This document shows, in pieces, positions 1-14,814 of a stretch of DNA of 64,000 nucleotides. The DNA lies in contig BLAL01000058.1 in the NCBI GenBank assembly GCA_015698045.1, positions 1,242,501 through 1,306,500 of the forward strand, given 5' to 3'. Position 1 is the stretch's first letter. The number at the start of each line of letters is the position of its first letter. Both the position numbers and the translations under genes were made by a program. Origin of the DNA: Rhizophagus clarus. Its lineage: Eukaryota > Glomeromycota > Glomeromycetes > Glomerales > Glomeraceae. The notes beneath the pieces were generated by a model. That model saw only the letters and a program-made list of their open reading frames with translations, was not told the DNA's origin and ran no database searches.

Positions 1-930
1 AGTATTTTAATTAAAAAAAAATGAATGTAACTTTATTACTTGCATCATCTCAAACCAATTTTGCATATATTTTAGTATTTCATGATTAGATATGATTGAA
101 GTTTTGAATATCAGCTTCCAAACCGTCTATTAACTCTTAATGATAAAGTTTCAAAGACTTTTAACAATATAAATGATTTAAAGGATTTGTTATATCCCTA
201 TATATAATTTTTGAACATATATTTGAATTCTCTTATCAACATTATACAGCCTCAGTGCTTAAATTAAAAAGATAATACATATTTGTGAGAAAATTATTTA
301 AGTTATTATGAAATTTAGAAAAATTAAGAAAACATCATATTTACAGTACAATAGTTCATCCATCCTTATTGTGATTATAAATATTATTTATAGCAATGAA
401 TTGTAAACTGAAAAATTAGTATTAGTGTCATTTATTAATTATTATATTTGTTCATACGTAATTTAATTACACAATCGTTAGATAATATAAAAAAAAATTG
501 AACCACATTTATTTATGAAATGTACAATGATAGGTATTTTATATTCGTAATTTTAATATAAAATAAAATTTTGTAACATATATAATGACGGGACACTATA
601 ATATTTATAGATATATGTTTTGGGCAGCATTCAAGGTATAACGTGTCACGTTTCAATATTCAGTTTAAGGAAGAGTCCCGTGATATTACATACCGACCTG
701 CGCTATGATAATGTAATTTAACACAATACAGAGATATAATCGGATAACAGATTATCTACGCTATCCGGATCGCATCTCCAGTTTTATGGATTATTAGAAC
801 TAGTTTTAATACGCTTTCCTATTTTAAATAATATTTTTAAATTTGATTTAAATAAAAAAATTATACAGTACATTAACGTAAATATTAATACAAATGATAA
901 AAATGAATAACATCAAGCTAGAATAATAAT
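1..930. other. AT-rich intergenic stretch
   Basis: No convincing coding frame, RNA gene or repeat was recognised. The stretch lies downstream of the minus-strand kinase relic and probably includes its 3' flank. Confidence 0.5.
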
Positions 931-933
931 TAC

Positions 934-3264
934 CATTATTGTCATAAGTTTCAACATTTAAAGTTATATCATTACTCCGCTTTTTATATTTCGTGATGAT
1001 GATCTAAATTCAAGGAATTAGAATTATTATTAATACATATCATGTTGTTTCTTTTTTTATACATTTAAATACCTTTCAAAGTCTATATCAAACTCTAATT
1101 CTCTTGTTTTATAACCTAAAGAAAAATTAACATGTCATTAAAAAAAAAAATAATAGATTATAATCTGAAATATTGTACAGTTTTTGAAGCAATACCTTGT
1201 GTCATTGTTGAATTTATAGATGAACATTGAAATAAAAGTACTTAACGGTCTACTTGTGTAAATGACTTCTAAATGTCGTTTTTCAGCAAATTCAGGCCCA
1301 ATCATCTTTAACTCAATTAGTTTCTTTCTTTTTTCTTCAGCTTGATCAAATTCTGTTATAAATTCATTTCTAAAGTACCAATCATCAAAAGTATTACGAA
1401 TTTTCTTAATAGAAGGTCTCTTTTTGGGATCAGGATCCCAACAGCTTTTCATTAAATTAGCATAACATTCTGGTGTATCTTCTGTAATTTTTGGTCGTTC
1501 TCCATCAATAATTTTATAAACAAGATGAATATCGTGCTTAACATCATCAAAAGGTTTACAACCTGTTGTAAGTTCCCACATAATCATACCCAAACTATAT
1601 ATATCAGCTTCTTTAGAAAAATCAGACCCTTTAAATATTTCTGGTGCAATGTAAGGTATAACTCCATATACTTCATTATTTGGATCTGTATTATTATTAT
1701 TTAAAGTTTGTGATAATCCTAGGTCCGCAACTTTGCATTGATATTTCTTTACACTATCATAAACTTCAACAACAAATAATATGTTTCCACTATGGAAATC
1801 TCGATGAATGAAATTTTTCTTATGGATAAGTTTAAGTCTAAAGTAAAAAAAAAAAATTAACTTTTAAAAATTTAATCAATTTAATAAAAAATTCTAAGTA
1901 TAAATAAATACCCCTCTGAAATTTGCCATAAAATAAGTAATTTTTGTTTATTCCAAGTAATATATATGAAATTCTTTTGTAAATATTTATGTAAATCTCC
2001 CCCCGACGCATATTTTATAACCAACATATAATCATCTAATTCAGGATCTTTTGTAAAGCCATAAGCTTTGATGATATTACTATATTCCTCTTTGAAAAAT
2101 TGTTGAAATGATTTTAGCTGTTAAAGATTAAATTAAAATTAAATAAATTTAACTTTAAATTATCGAAACGATATTTAAAATTTTTACCTCATTTAAAAAA
2201 TATTCGTTAATATTGTTAATATTTTTAGATTTTTTAAATCTTTTTAAAATGACAGTTTCAACTTTCTTATTTCCCCATCTTCTCGGACAATCTAAATAAG
2301 TTGCTTTATATATAGTACCATATCCTCCTTTTGTTATTTCTTTTACATCTTCAAATTGAGAATATGGTATCCATTTTATTTGGTTTACACTGTTTTTTTT
2401 TTCAAAGATGGAACATGTTAATAATCTTTTTGGATCAAAGTATATATCTTTTTCAACTTTTGCTGCCAATTTTAAATAATCGTAATCTAAATTATCACAT
2501 ATAAGGGTATTATTAAAAAGAAAATCATCAAAATCTCTATTTATGGGTGATATTCTTTTGCATTTTATACATTGGGATTCAAGTGTATGGCCAAAAATAA
2601 TGTTTGTCGTTAAACAATATCTGCATCCAATATAAAATATGAAGCAGTTTGAACAATACTTTTGGCAGTCCGATGTAGATGTTAATTTAAACGACATGCG
2701 TCACAAAAAGAATCATCATACCACATTGGCAAGTAAAGAATTGAAATTTTCTTTTTAGCCAAGGTTGATTCTATTAATCCAGAAGAAATTAGATAACAAT
2801 CTGAACACATAGCAAGATAAACGCCTGTAAATGCATGTAATGACTTTCGATAACATAATTTACAATCTTTTTCACTATCATCATATATAGTAGTATAGTT
2901 TTTGTCAATACATCTTTCAATATCAGAAGAATATCTGCTTATTTGTTTAAAATATAAAATTCTCAAACAATTTGCGCAGCATTCTTGAAGATTTTGTGGT
3001 ACTTTTGTCCTACTTATTTCATGTTCACTACATTCCAAGTCCATTGTGTAACATATGTCCAAGTATATCATTAATATAACTTGATAAACATTTTTTACAA
3101 TATCTTTGCGAATCACAAAAACGTGCACTAATATATTCTTCACTACAAAAAACACAATTTTTATCACACTCATTAAAAGAAATAAATTTAATTGGTATAG
3201 GACTAGATTTTAATCTTGGTGTTGGGTCAAAAGAATCATCATCATTTGTATTTACAAGTTCCAT
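934..3264 (-). pseudogene. Kinase A: Cys-rich N-terminus plus TKL-like protein kinase, frameshifted
   Basis: The N-terminal part has many CxxC pairs (CVFC, CKLC, CRYC, CIKCK), possibly metal-binding, followed by a kinase domain: glycine loop KGGYGTIY, VILKRF lysine, catalytic HRDFHSGN, DLG in place of DFG, IAPE, and SCWDPDPKKRPS. I infer exons of about 3264-2188, 2117-1912, 1837 to about 1195, then two short C-terminal exons, with GT-AG introns at 2187-2118 and 1911-1838 matching kinases B and C. Alignment by eye to kinase B shows single-base frame breaks near 3062 and 2692, and another in the last exon near 985 (the KKRSND stretch is out of frame). The kinase half is otherwise open. I infer a recent pseudogene; assembly errors in A/T runs are the alternative. 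Confidence 0.75.
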
Positions 3265-3287
3265 TTTGATATGTTTTATTTGCTTAT

Positions 3288-3312
3288 ATGTTATAAACAA
3301 GTGTCGATAACG
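3288..3312 (-). promoter_or_regulatory. Promoter-proximal motif shared with kinase B
   Basis: On the minus strand the motif CGTTATCGACACTTGTTTAT lies just upstream of the kinase A ATG at 3264. A near-identical copy sits at the same place before kinase B (17161-17188). It may be a core promoter or simply preserved by duplication. Confidence 0.4.
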
Positions 3313-4283
3313 GTAATGGATTTAGAAAAATTTTGAAAGTATTTATTCACATCTGAATGATACATTTAGAAAAAGATAGAACTTTCTATTAGTGATACAG
3401 AAAGTATTTATAGATTTTTTTTATGAAGTTTTAAGCATTATCACGATACTACGGAAAAGTCTATTTAAATTTTAGAAACACTTTATCGAAAAGCAATTGC
3501 ATAAAATGATAATGCAATTAATGCATATGTATCGACTTAATTATTTTTTTTTTTACTTGTTTAATTGAGATGCGTTGGTCAGTACTTTTAATTATTAATG
3601 TAACTTCAGTATAGAAAACAATGATGGAAAGTACAAATTAACGAAAAGGGAAACGTAAATCAATGACAATTTGTACAACAAATTGGAGAGTATAATTATT
3701 TATATAGTGCGATCGTTCTTACAATGAACACTAAATATAGTAAATTTCAAAAAAATAACAATCCAAGTACAATGCAAAAGAGTAACAAACAATAAGGTAC
3801 AAGGCTTTTTCCATACTTATGATTCTTTGTTCTTACGTGCAGTTAATTGTAAAACTATATTCGCATAAATAAAATTTCGAAACTATGCAAATTATGCAAG
3901 AGCGATCATTTCTTGAACAAAACGATTTAACATCATAAGACCTCGGTTGGACGTTACGCAAGAAATGTTTACACGTTCTAGCGTGCTATGACGTTATTGA
4001 TTGAAAGGCTTTTAAACGTACTACATCGTAACATGTCAAAAACTTTCCTAACGAGTAGTAATTTCACTTGAAAATCATGAATGTGTAATGAATGATTCAA
4101 AAATGATTTATTCATTAAATCGTTGTAAATCTATTATAAAATCATGAATTCATATGTTTTGACTTCCATTATTAAAAACAAAAAATTATAATAAAAATAA
4201 TGTTCTTTTAATCTAAATTATGAAATAAATAATTTTATTTAGTACATGAAAATAAAATTACGTGAATAAAAAAATCAAGAATG
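3313..4283. other. Intergenic spacer between kinase A and the sulfhydrylase gene
   Basis: AT-rich sequence without a recognisable gene. It contains the upstream flank of kinase A and the 3' flank of the sulfhydrylase gene. Confidence 0.5.
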
Positions 4284-6124
<1,841 letters not shown>

Positions 6125-8272
6125 CTTATTAAAATTGTTTGAATATAAATTTTTATGAAAAAAGAAATGAATGAATCAGATGATGATCAAAAAAAAAAAG
6201 TTCGACTAAATTTTTATGGGTATTTATAAAAATTTGATGAAAAAGTCATGATGTGCTTTACCAATTTTGTGTAATATAGTCATTGGTGGTCATGCGAGTC
6301 ATGCGTAGAAAAGTAATACTTTGTTTCTTATTTTAGATCTAATATAAACTGTTTGTCGTTAATCATTAAAATAATAAGAACGCCCTACTTAGCAGTGTGT
6401 TACGTAATTTGAAAGTCAATATTTACTTTTAAATTTTTTAAAAATAGGAAACTAAATAACATGTATAACAAGCGTGGAAAAAAATTGAGATCATCAAAAA
6501 TTCTTAGAACATTTTATCGATGTTCTTAATTTAATAGATTATAATTCTGTCAATAAATTTCGAATGATAATTATAAATTTGAAAATTAAAATTAATATCT
6601 TTATCTAAAACAACTTTAAGATTGCATTTTTCTAAGCGAGACTAAAATCATTTTGGAGAATACTCGCTTTCAGGTGACGAATTAACGATGATCGTTAATC
6701 CGGTGTTCAATCATTGATAAACTCGAAACCTTATATGTATTCGTTTAAATTTTTAGCATTACTAAAATTATAAAACATAAAATAAGGTTTAAAGAACAAT
6801 GAACAATTGATATCTCAAGGCGCTAGTGAATATTAATCACGAGTGTGTAATCGTAGCCAATTACCACCCGATGAAATAATTTGTTAGTTGATTATTGTAA
6901 TACCTATACTGCTGTGCATAAAATGCCAAAAAATTAAAATTAAAAAGCCGAAATTAAAAATACAATTAAAATTAAATTTCGTTCTATCATTTCAATGAAT
7001 AACTTTTCAACATGTGAATAGTTTTTTGCAGATAGAATACTTCATTGAATACTATAATGTAAACAAACAATTACCATTTAAGGTTGATTTTATAAAAGTC
7101 TCCTATTGTAAAAAAAGAAGTCTTTGTAAGATGATTTATACCGATATCGATTTGTTTACCATAAAAGAGTTTTTGTTATGTAATTGAGTTACGCAACGCC
7201 CATTTTTAATGCCGAGTCAATTTAGTCATCAACAACTTTTGTTTCCTGATTTAGAATATGGGTGAAAACGCAGTAATGAATTACGCAGTTACGCAGTTAC
7301 GCAGTCATTTATTTTAATTAATCAAAAACCATTTCTGATTTGTTATTTTGTTACCCCTTTTATAAAAATACATTGTAACGCCTTTCTACAAAAGCAAAAA
7401 TATTATTAATTGTGTAAATCATCAATTTATTATGAATTTGTATGTCTTTTGTTTCCAAAAAAAGAATGTCCCCCTCATGATTAAATTTATTATAAATAAA
7501 ATGCCCAAAAACCTTTCTTTCAAAATTGCAAATATTTTTATTTTCAAAAAGAAATTCTCCTAAATCTTTTTTCGCAAACATGTTGATTAAAAATCTACTC
7601 TTCACACAAACGATTGTGAAATCTTTTCATATTTATAATCTCTTTGTCATAAAGACACGAGATAAAGACACGTAAAAGAAAGAGTAGAAAAAGAAGAAAT
7701 TTCTAAGAAAAAGTTTAAAAGATTTATAAATTTAAAAATTTAAAATTGTTGATGGGATATCAGACATCTCCTCTCAAGGTCTGGTGTCCTTATAAAAGAT
7801 TCTCGTTATAAATTATTGTGAGAAAGAAACTTTATTTTATTCATCTCATAAATATCGTCTTTATACATTTATTAAAGTGATTTATTAAGTTCTCCAACGT
7901 ATTAAGTTTATTCTAGTTTATGTTAGTTTATTTGAAGTTTATGTTAGTTAATTCCTTGTTTCTGTTACATTCTTTTACTCGATCTTAAATAAAAAAATTT
8001 TTTTTAAAAAAAATTATTTAAAGCTCGTTCATATGACTACAATATTGCCTTTAATTACAATATTTACAGCAATTACAGTACGCAGATCTTAAAGTATAAA
8101 TTACAAATATTTCAACTAACTCATTCTTTCCATAAATTATCACAGTTAACGAACGATTAAGCGTATCAAGAAAAAAATTTTTTTTTATTTATTAAAAAAA
8201 TCAAAAATTACAATCCATTAAACGCATATATAAAATATATACATTTGCTAATTAACCCATCCTACATCACGT
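6125..8272. other. Intergenic spacer with a short 8-bp tandem repeat
   Basis: AT-rich. At 7281-7305 the unit TTACGCAG is repeated three times. An 81-codon minus-strand frame at 7605-7360 has no recognised domain and no supporting splice or promoter signal, so I do not call it a gene. The upstream region of the sulfhydrylase gene lies at the left end. Confidence 0.45.
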
Positions 8273-9782
8273 TTAAACGTAAAGTTCATAAATTACAACG
8301 ATTAAAAGTAAACATATTTGATACAATGTGATGGACGATAACGAATTTCCTAATGAACCTGAATCATCGAAAGGAGGACGTGGAGGGGGGATTTTTGGTA
8401 TATAGTCTACAAAGGGCTTATATACGGTAGCATACCTATTAATAAAAAAAATTAATAAGACGAAAAAAGATATATATAAAATAAAGTAAAATAAAATAAA
8501 ATAAATTTACCCTAAAGTTTCCAATACTCTCATTAATTTTGGACCAATAGAACCAGTTAAAATACCATTTGTATAATTACCAAAATTTCCGCCATTAATA
8601 ATTTCATCTTGAAGAGTTACACCAATAGGATATTGAAATCTCATTAAAAAATCACTCGTATTATTATATAATACGTCACTAACATATCTGAGATTAATTT
8701 CATCATAAAATGGGGTTACATTAGTTAATAATACCAAACTATCACTAAAATTTGTATCATTCCAAGAAAGAAAACCAATCGTATTATCGGTAGTTGATAA
8801 ACCATACATTTCTTTTGCAATATCATATTGTGGTGATTTTACAAATTCATCCTCCAATTTTTTAATTCTTCCTCTAATATCTTTTGAATCAAATAATTTA
8901 TTTAAATCACTTGCTTTATCGGTTAACATTTCACCAGTTTTTAAATTCATTAAATATTTATCAAATATAAATTCTCTAAATCCAATCCATTTTTTTTGCG
9001 TATATCTACCACGAATATTACAATCCCCAATTCCATCATCACATAAAGGTCTAGGAACTATAACTGTTTTATCTGTAAACCACGTTTCCCATGATGAATA
9101 AAATCCTAACGTATGAATTATTTCACGTAATACTAAATGTAAAAAATCCATTTTTGGTGGAAGACTATTGGTTGGTGAAGGATCTCCTTGAAACCAATAA
9201 TCCGTTCGTGTCGCAAACCTAACGTGAATATCTATATCATCATATTCTGGTAAATCTGTATAAAATTGTTTCGCCAAAGGTTGTTGATAATACCTTTCAA
9301 CTCCAGATTGATCTACTAATAAAACCATTGATCCTGGTCTTGCTATTCCTTTTAACGTTCAAAAAAGAAAAAAAAAATAAAATTTATTTTAAAATACTTT
9401 TTCTTTTTAATTTTTTTAACGTAAAATTTTTCTTAATAAAATGTTTAATTTTACCTATAAGATTAGCATCTTCTTCTGTACAATTAATTTCCCCAAAAAT
9501 ACAATTTTGTTCAATTGTTACATTTATCATTAAAGGTTCTCTAAATAATATTACTGATGAAAGTATTATTCCGGCGGTATTAAATGATTGTATTATTTTA
9601 CCACAATAGATTGTGTCATTTGATACACATGTTACTGCGAATATCATATTACTTTCACCTCTTTTAATCTGTTCATTATTTGTTATAACTTGTCTAGAAT
9701 ATTTATCACATTGTATCGTTGATATTTGTAAATTTATAATAAAAATTATTATTACTATAATATTTATAATACTTATTTTCAT
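8273..9782 (-). CDS. Secreted, probably GPI-anchored metalloprotease-like protein with degenerate zinc motif
   Basis: Three exons (9782-9455, 9348-8511, 8435-8273) join in frame to 442 aa. Residues 1-25 form a hydrophobic signal peptide ending ISTIQC. The middle carries LREIIHTLGFYSSW, which resembles the HExxHxLGF zinc site of fungal secreted metalloprotease-like proteins but has Arg (CGT) where the first His is expected. Several N-x-S/T sites and paired Cys fit the secretory pathway. The C-terminus is PPRPPFDDSGSLGNS followed by a hydrophobic stretch ending ELYV, which suits a GPI-attachment signal; a single transmembrane anchor is the alternative. Both introns are GT-AG. With one zinc ligand missing, proteolysis is doubtful; a binding or structural role is possible. 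The family assignment rests on the motif only. Confidence 0.7.
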
Positions 9783-10558
9783 ATTGGAACAAATAAACTA
9801 TATTTTTCGTTTTAAAAAATATAATGAACTTTCATAAATAAATAAATATACTTGAAAGAAATTAATCATAGAATAAAAAAAATAAAAATAAAAGAAAAAA
9901 AAGGAATCGGAAGGTTCGGGTCTAATTTTCTTTTCTAAATATAAATCATGATTTTGACAATGATTAACTAAATATAACTTGGTGCATACCCGTACTCTCG
10001 TTGTGTAACATCATAGTTATGAATACATTAAAAAAATAAGGAAATTATCACGTAACAATTTTTTATAGAATCTTCTACATAGTAAAATCATTTTTCCTTA
10101 TTTAGTATCTTTAAAAAGAATATTCGGAATAAATGAAACGCACTCCGGACGTTATGATTTTTTATTAAATATTTATTACGGAGTAGTCAATTTTTAAATA
10201 AATAATGTATTAACTCAAAATCAGAATTTAAAAAAAGTTTATTTATTTAAACAAAAATGGCGCTTTCCAGACAGATACATTTTACTAAAAAAAAAAAAAA
10301 ATTAATAAGTTAGTATAAATAAATAATGAATCTAATAAAAGATAAATGGAAAATTAAAAATATATTGTTACATTTACGTCATTATAGGGTTAAAAACAAA
10401 CTTTAATTCGATATGTAGATGAAAATAGAAAGCAGAAATTCATCATTAAAATAAAAGTATTAGGAAGTGTATTGCTTTTTTTCGTTCTTACAATATTCAC
10501 CTGATGATGATTTACTTACTAGAAATGCTATTGTGTATCATACAAAGCGCTAAAGTTG
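9783..10558. other. Intergenic spacer
   Basis: AT-rich. TACAAAGCGCTAAAG at 10540-10555 resembles the motif upstream of other BTB genes. Nothing else was recognised. Confidence 0.4.
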
Positions 10559-10829
10559 CTGATCAGGTATCGGTAAGACGGAAACATGTAGTGTGGGTCA
10601 ACCAACTGTGTAGTGTATGGTGATATTTAGCGGTGTGTAACATATACACTATTGCAAAAAACGTATAAGGGTGTGAAATATACACAGATGATAAATAACA
10701 TCATGGCCCGCGTTATTATAATTTTGGCCAGTTTAAATTATTTATCACCTGTGTATGGTGTCACTTAGGGTGTCGTACACTACACAACATCACCACCCTA
10801 CACCACACATTTCCGTATCACTCATCAGG
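10559..10829. mobile_element. MITE-like inverted-repeat element
   Basis: About 270 bp with imperfect terminal inverted repeats: CTGATCAGGTATCGGTAAGAC at the left resembles the complement of the right end ...CCGTATCACTCATCAG. It contains several degenerate copies of TGTGTAGTGTA on both strands and no coding capacity. It lies directly upstream of the first BTB gene, so it may separate or supply promoter sequence. Target duplications were not identified. Confidence 0.4.
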
Positions 10830-10937
10830 TATTACTATAGTACTACTCATAGTGCATATAAATCTTAATTAGTTAAGCTATTTCTCAAATTGTAATTTTT
10901 TTTTTTTCTGTAAAAAAAATTAGAATCCTATTCTAAA

Positions 10938-11762
10938 ATGACCTTTGAATTTTATCCCGTTTTATCACATAATTTTTCTCAATTACTTGAGGATACAGAT
11001 GAATATAATGTTATTATTAAAGTTGGTGAGGGTTCAAATACAAAAGAATTTCGTGCTCACTCCATTATATTGAGAGCTCGTTCTGATTACTTCAAAAGAG
11101 CTCTTTCTCAGAATTGGGCAACAAAGAAAAATAATATGATTAATTTTACTAAACAAAATATTTCTCCCATTGTATTTGAGATGATTATTAGGTAATTCTT
11201 TTTTGTATTTCTGCCTATTGTTTAGTCGTCAAGAGGATTCCCTCTTTTTACGTTGACAATAATTAAAAATTATAAATTTTTTTCGGATTTAGATATATGT
11301 ACACCGGCGTTCTTGATTTGAAAGATAGAGATGGCTCAGATATCTTAGGTCTTCTTGTGGCATCAGATGAATTACTTATTGAAGAATTGGTTACTTTCGT
11401 GCAAAATTACATCATTGAAAATCAGAAAGAGTGGTTAAGACAAAACAATTCCAAAGTTTTCCATACGGTAATTCAATTAGAAAGTTGTAAACAACTTTTA
11501 GAATCTTGTTATGAAACTATTTATGAGCATCCTGAACCTTTCTTAAATTCCCCTGAATTTCTAAGATTAGAAAAAAATACTTTACTTGAATTGATTAAAC
11601 AAGATGATTTAATTATTGAAGAAGTTGAGTTGTGGAGTTATCTTATCAAGTGGGGGATTGCTCAAACTTCTCAATTAAGAAATAAAAATATAGATGATTT
11701 AAATAAATGGAATAAAGAAGATTTCTTGGCTTTGAAGAACACATTAAACTTTAATGTGTTCT
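10938..11762 (+). pseudogene. BTB gene 1: BTB-BACK part only, 3' half lost at a hAT insertion
   Basis: Exon 1 (10938-11191) encodes the BTB/POZ start MTFEFYPVLSHNFSQLLEDTDEY and the FRAHSIILRARSDYF core; exon 2 begins at 11293 with YMYTGVLDLKDRDGSDIL and runs through the BACK-like region (WSYLIKWGIAQTSQL). The reading frame is intact up to NTLN, then passes into the hAT terminal repeat at 11763 and stops. The TLDc half found in the other family members does not resume after the transposon at 14815. BTB-BACK proteins commonly act as Cullin-3 adaptors; here the C-terminal domain is missing, so I infer a broken copy, possibly expressed as a short BTB protein. Confidence 0.8.
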
Positions 11763-14700
11763 TAGGGAATTGAGTCGACACCCAAAATCATTGTTCGATT
11801 AATTGGTTAAAATTTTTTAGGCAAGATCGACCAAAATCGACTAATAAGCTGTAATCGATTAAAGTTCGATCAGGTATACTCGATCTAATAAACTCGAACA
11901 ATTAATCGAACAATTAATCGATTAAATGTCATAAATAATTAGTATTTTATTAGTAAATTAAAATAAATAAAAAATAAATATAATAGTATTTATGCAGTTT
12001 TATACTTTCGCATTATTTATTTATAAGGAACCATCAATTTTACATAGTTTCAAAATTATTATTAAATTGACATACAGTACATGTCAAACAAACTACTTAA
12101 ATACATTAAAATATTCGCTATTTCTCTTGAGAAATAGTAATTCAGTAACTGTAGATGCTTTTAACCGGTTCCTTTCTTCACAAATTTGATTTCCAGCATC
12201 ACTGAATAATCTTTCACTTGGAACTGACGTGGCTGGTATACATAAATATTTACGAGCTAATTCATATAACACTGGGAATGAATCTTTATTATTTTGCCAC
12301 CATTGAAAAGGATTGGTATCGTAAGAAGCTTGAGGAGTCCTAAAATAATTGTCAAATTCAGTGTCTTCATTTTCTTCTATAACTTGAGGGCCAAAAATAT
12401 ATGCGTGAAAACGGTCAATTGATGAATTATTATTAGAAAAATTTTCTTCGGGTTGTGTATTATTTTGAGGCTTAATCTCATCATACTGAACTTTCAGTTC
12501 AACCTTTACTCTTTCTCGCAATTCATTAGGCCAACCATGTGTTCTTTTGCATCGGGGATCAAGAATAGTTGCCAAAAGCATAGCCATAGGAGGATCATTC
12601 CAATAATCAAATAAAGCACCATAAATTTCCTTTTGAACTTTATTAATTATAGATGCAGTATTTAGCTGTTGTTGATGATGTTGACGTTAAGGTTGTTGTT
12701 GATGTTGTTGATGTTGAGATTGTTGTTGTTGAGATTGTTGCTGAAGTTGTTGATGTTGAGATTGTTGTCTTGTAGTAACATTTGGCCGTATACGCTGTTC
12801 ATCTTCTTCCTCTTCATCTGACTCACTTTCCCCCTCATCCTCATCATCACTTTTTTCATCATCATCTTCTAATTCATCATCATCATCTATAGTTACATTA
12901 ACAATTATTAAAAATTAGAAGTTGAAATAAAAAAATAAAAAAAATTTTCAAACAATTAAAAATTTTCATCACCATTACCTTCAATACCTTCTTCATTTTC
13001 ATCATCATCTTCAATTAAAGGTGTATAGTAAAATCTAATAGATTCTAAAGTTGAATATATTAAGGATATTGTGCAATATTTTTCACCACCCAAAAATGTG
13101 GTTGCACGCTCAATTGGTTGAAATAATTTGCACAATTCTTCTAATAATTTCCATTCACAATCTTTTAAATATCTTTTTCTTAATTTTTTCCAATCTTTTA
13201 TTGCGCTACTGTTTGAATCTAGTCTTAAAGTTACTAGCGTCCTTTTTATTGCTTCTTTGAATTCTAATAATCTTTTCCAAGATGCTAAAGTAGATCCCCA
13301 CCTTGTTTTACAATCAGCAATAGTACGAAGAATTTGCAGAGAACCACCTGGAATATTAATTGGTTCATTGGAATCTTGTAATTCCCTATCAGATGATGTT
13401 AAAGTTTGTCTTGTAATTTCTTTATTTAAATTTGCAATTTCAATTTGTGCTCGTTCTAGACGTTCAGCTTGTTTAGGTGAATTGAAAAATTGATTAAGTT
13501 TTCGAAATCTACATGCATATGACTTAATTTTACGCAATCCTTTCATTACACATAACTGAAGTGTATGAGAAGTACATGCAATCCTATCTACACCATCCCA
13601 CTCTCTAATCGCTTTTACTACATTTGCCCCATTATCTGTAACTGCATGTTTTACTTTATCATTTAAATGAAGTTCCTGAATTTTTTTTACTAATGCTAAA
13701 CGAATATTTTCAGCTGTATGAGGATATTTAATAAGATCAATACAAATAAGGATATCATATAATTCCATATTAGGAGTTAATCAATGACCGGTAATACCAA
13801 TATAGCCTTGATTATTACGGGCAGTCCATAAATCAGTTGTAATAGCTGCATAAGTACAAGTTTCGTTGATCAATTGCTTCATTTGCAAAAGTGCTTCTTG
13901 ATAACCAGCTCCAATATCAGCTTTTAGTGTTCTGTAACATGGTACAATAAAGGCAGGATCCACTCTTTTTATAAACCGTTTAAAACCTTCTCCTACAATT
14001 GTAGCAAATGGTCGCCCATCAGTAACCAACCAATCTGTAAGACCATTACGTAAATATTGCTGTTTGGGTTCTTTATGTGGAGTGAATTTTTTAATTTGAT
14101 CATCTATTTTAAGTTGCTTATTTCAATAAAACAAAAGAAAATTTATTAATTATTTATTAAAATTAATTCAATTTAACAATTTTATTTACCTGCTCCTTTT
14201 TTTTATTAAACACTTTATGTTTATCACCCAAATGATAACTCATGCTTGAAGTTTGTGTTTTATATAGCAAACTTGCGCCACACACTATTTCATTTTCACC
14301 ATCTTTTTCTATATATTGACAATACACACACCCGTCTGTTTTCTCTACAAAGTAATCCCACACCAAACTGGTTTTATTTGCAGATTTTGGGATAATTTGT
14401 GGTTCTTGTTCATCTGTAATATCACTTGCCAAACGTTTTGATGCGTGTAAAGATTCAGTGGAACTATTTGCACGTTTTGGAGGCATTATTTACGTTAAAA
14501 GAGTTTATTAATACTATAAGTAGAGAGTGTGAAAGAAAGAAACTTTCTTACTTGTTACAAAGAAAAATTAGCGAAGTTGCTATTTTAAGGGTTTATCACG
14601 TTTATTTAACCAATTTTATCATTAAAGCATGATTAATATTTTAATCGATTTATTTTATTCGAGTATTATATAATCGATTTTACGTGTTGCAAATTTATTC

Positions 14701-14814
14701 GATTATATGTTGATCGATTTTAATTTTTCGAGTACTCGATACACAAAATCATTAGTCGAGTCACTTGACTTGATCGACCATGATCGATTTTGAATTGGTC
14801 GACTCAATTCCCTA
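11763..14814. mobile_element. hAT-family DNA transposon, about 3.05 kb
   Basis: Terminal inverted repeats of 17 bp, TAGGGAATTGAGTCGAC, match at both ends. Next to each end are dense subterminal TCGA/ATCGATTA motifs on both strands, as usual for hAT elements that bind their own transposase. The minus strand carries a BED-finger and hATC transposase. The expected 8-bp target duplication is absent: the left flank is TGTGTTCT and the right flank is CAGTAGTA. With the missing 3' half of BTB gene 1, this points to a rearrangement or deletion after insertion. Confidence 0.85.
12093..14486 (-). pseudogene. hAT transposase with two nonsense codons
   Basis: Exon 1 (14486-14190) encodes a BED-type zinc finger: SLVWDYFVEK, CVYC, and YHLGDKH. 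Exon 2 (14116-12979) has the RNase-H-like core with TTDLWTARNNQGYIGITGH, AVTDNGANVVKAI and SHTLQLCV. Exon 3 (from 12886) is acidic then Gln-rich, and ends with the hATC dimerisation domain WWQNNKDSFPVLYELARKYL and VPSERLFSDAG. Introns are GT-AG. Two in-frame stops break it: TGA at 13783-13781 where Trp is expected, and TAA at 12689-12687 in the Gln-rich stretch. Both can arise by one C:G to T:A change, and the rest is open, so inactivation looks recent. A functional copy elsewhere could still mobilise it through its ends. Confidence 0.85.

Noticed and set aside
7360-7605. 81-codon minus-strand frame
   Set aside because: Considered as a small gene; no domain, homologous copy or promoter context in the window supports it.
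9328-9837. Plus-strand frames opposite the metalloprotease-like gene
   Set aside because: They are antisense to a spliced gene with signal peptide and consistent exon phases.
12956-13768. Separate host gene opposite the transposase
   Set aside because: The minus-strand protein is the hAT catalytic core between matching terminal repeats.
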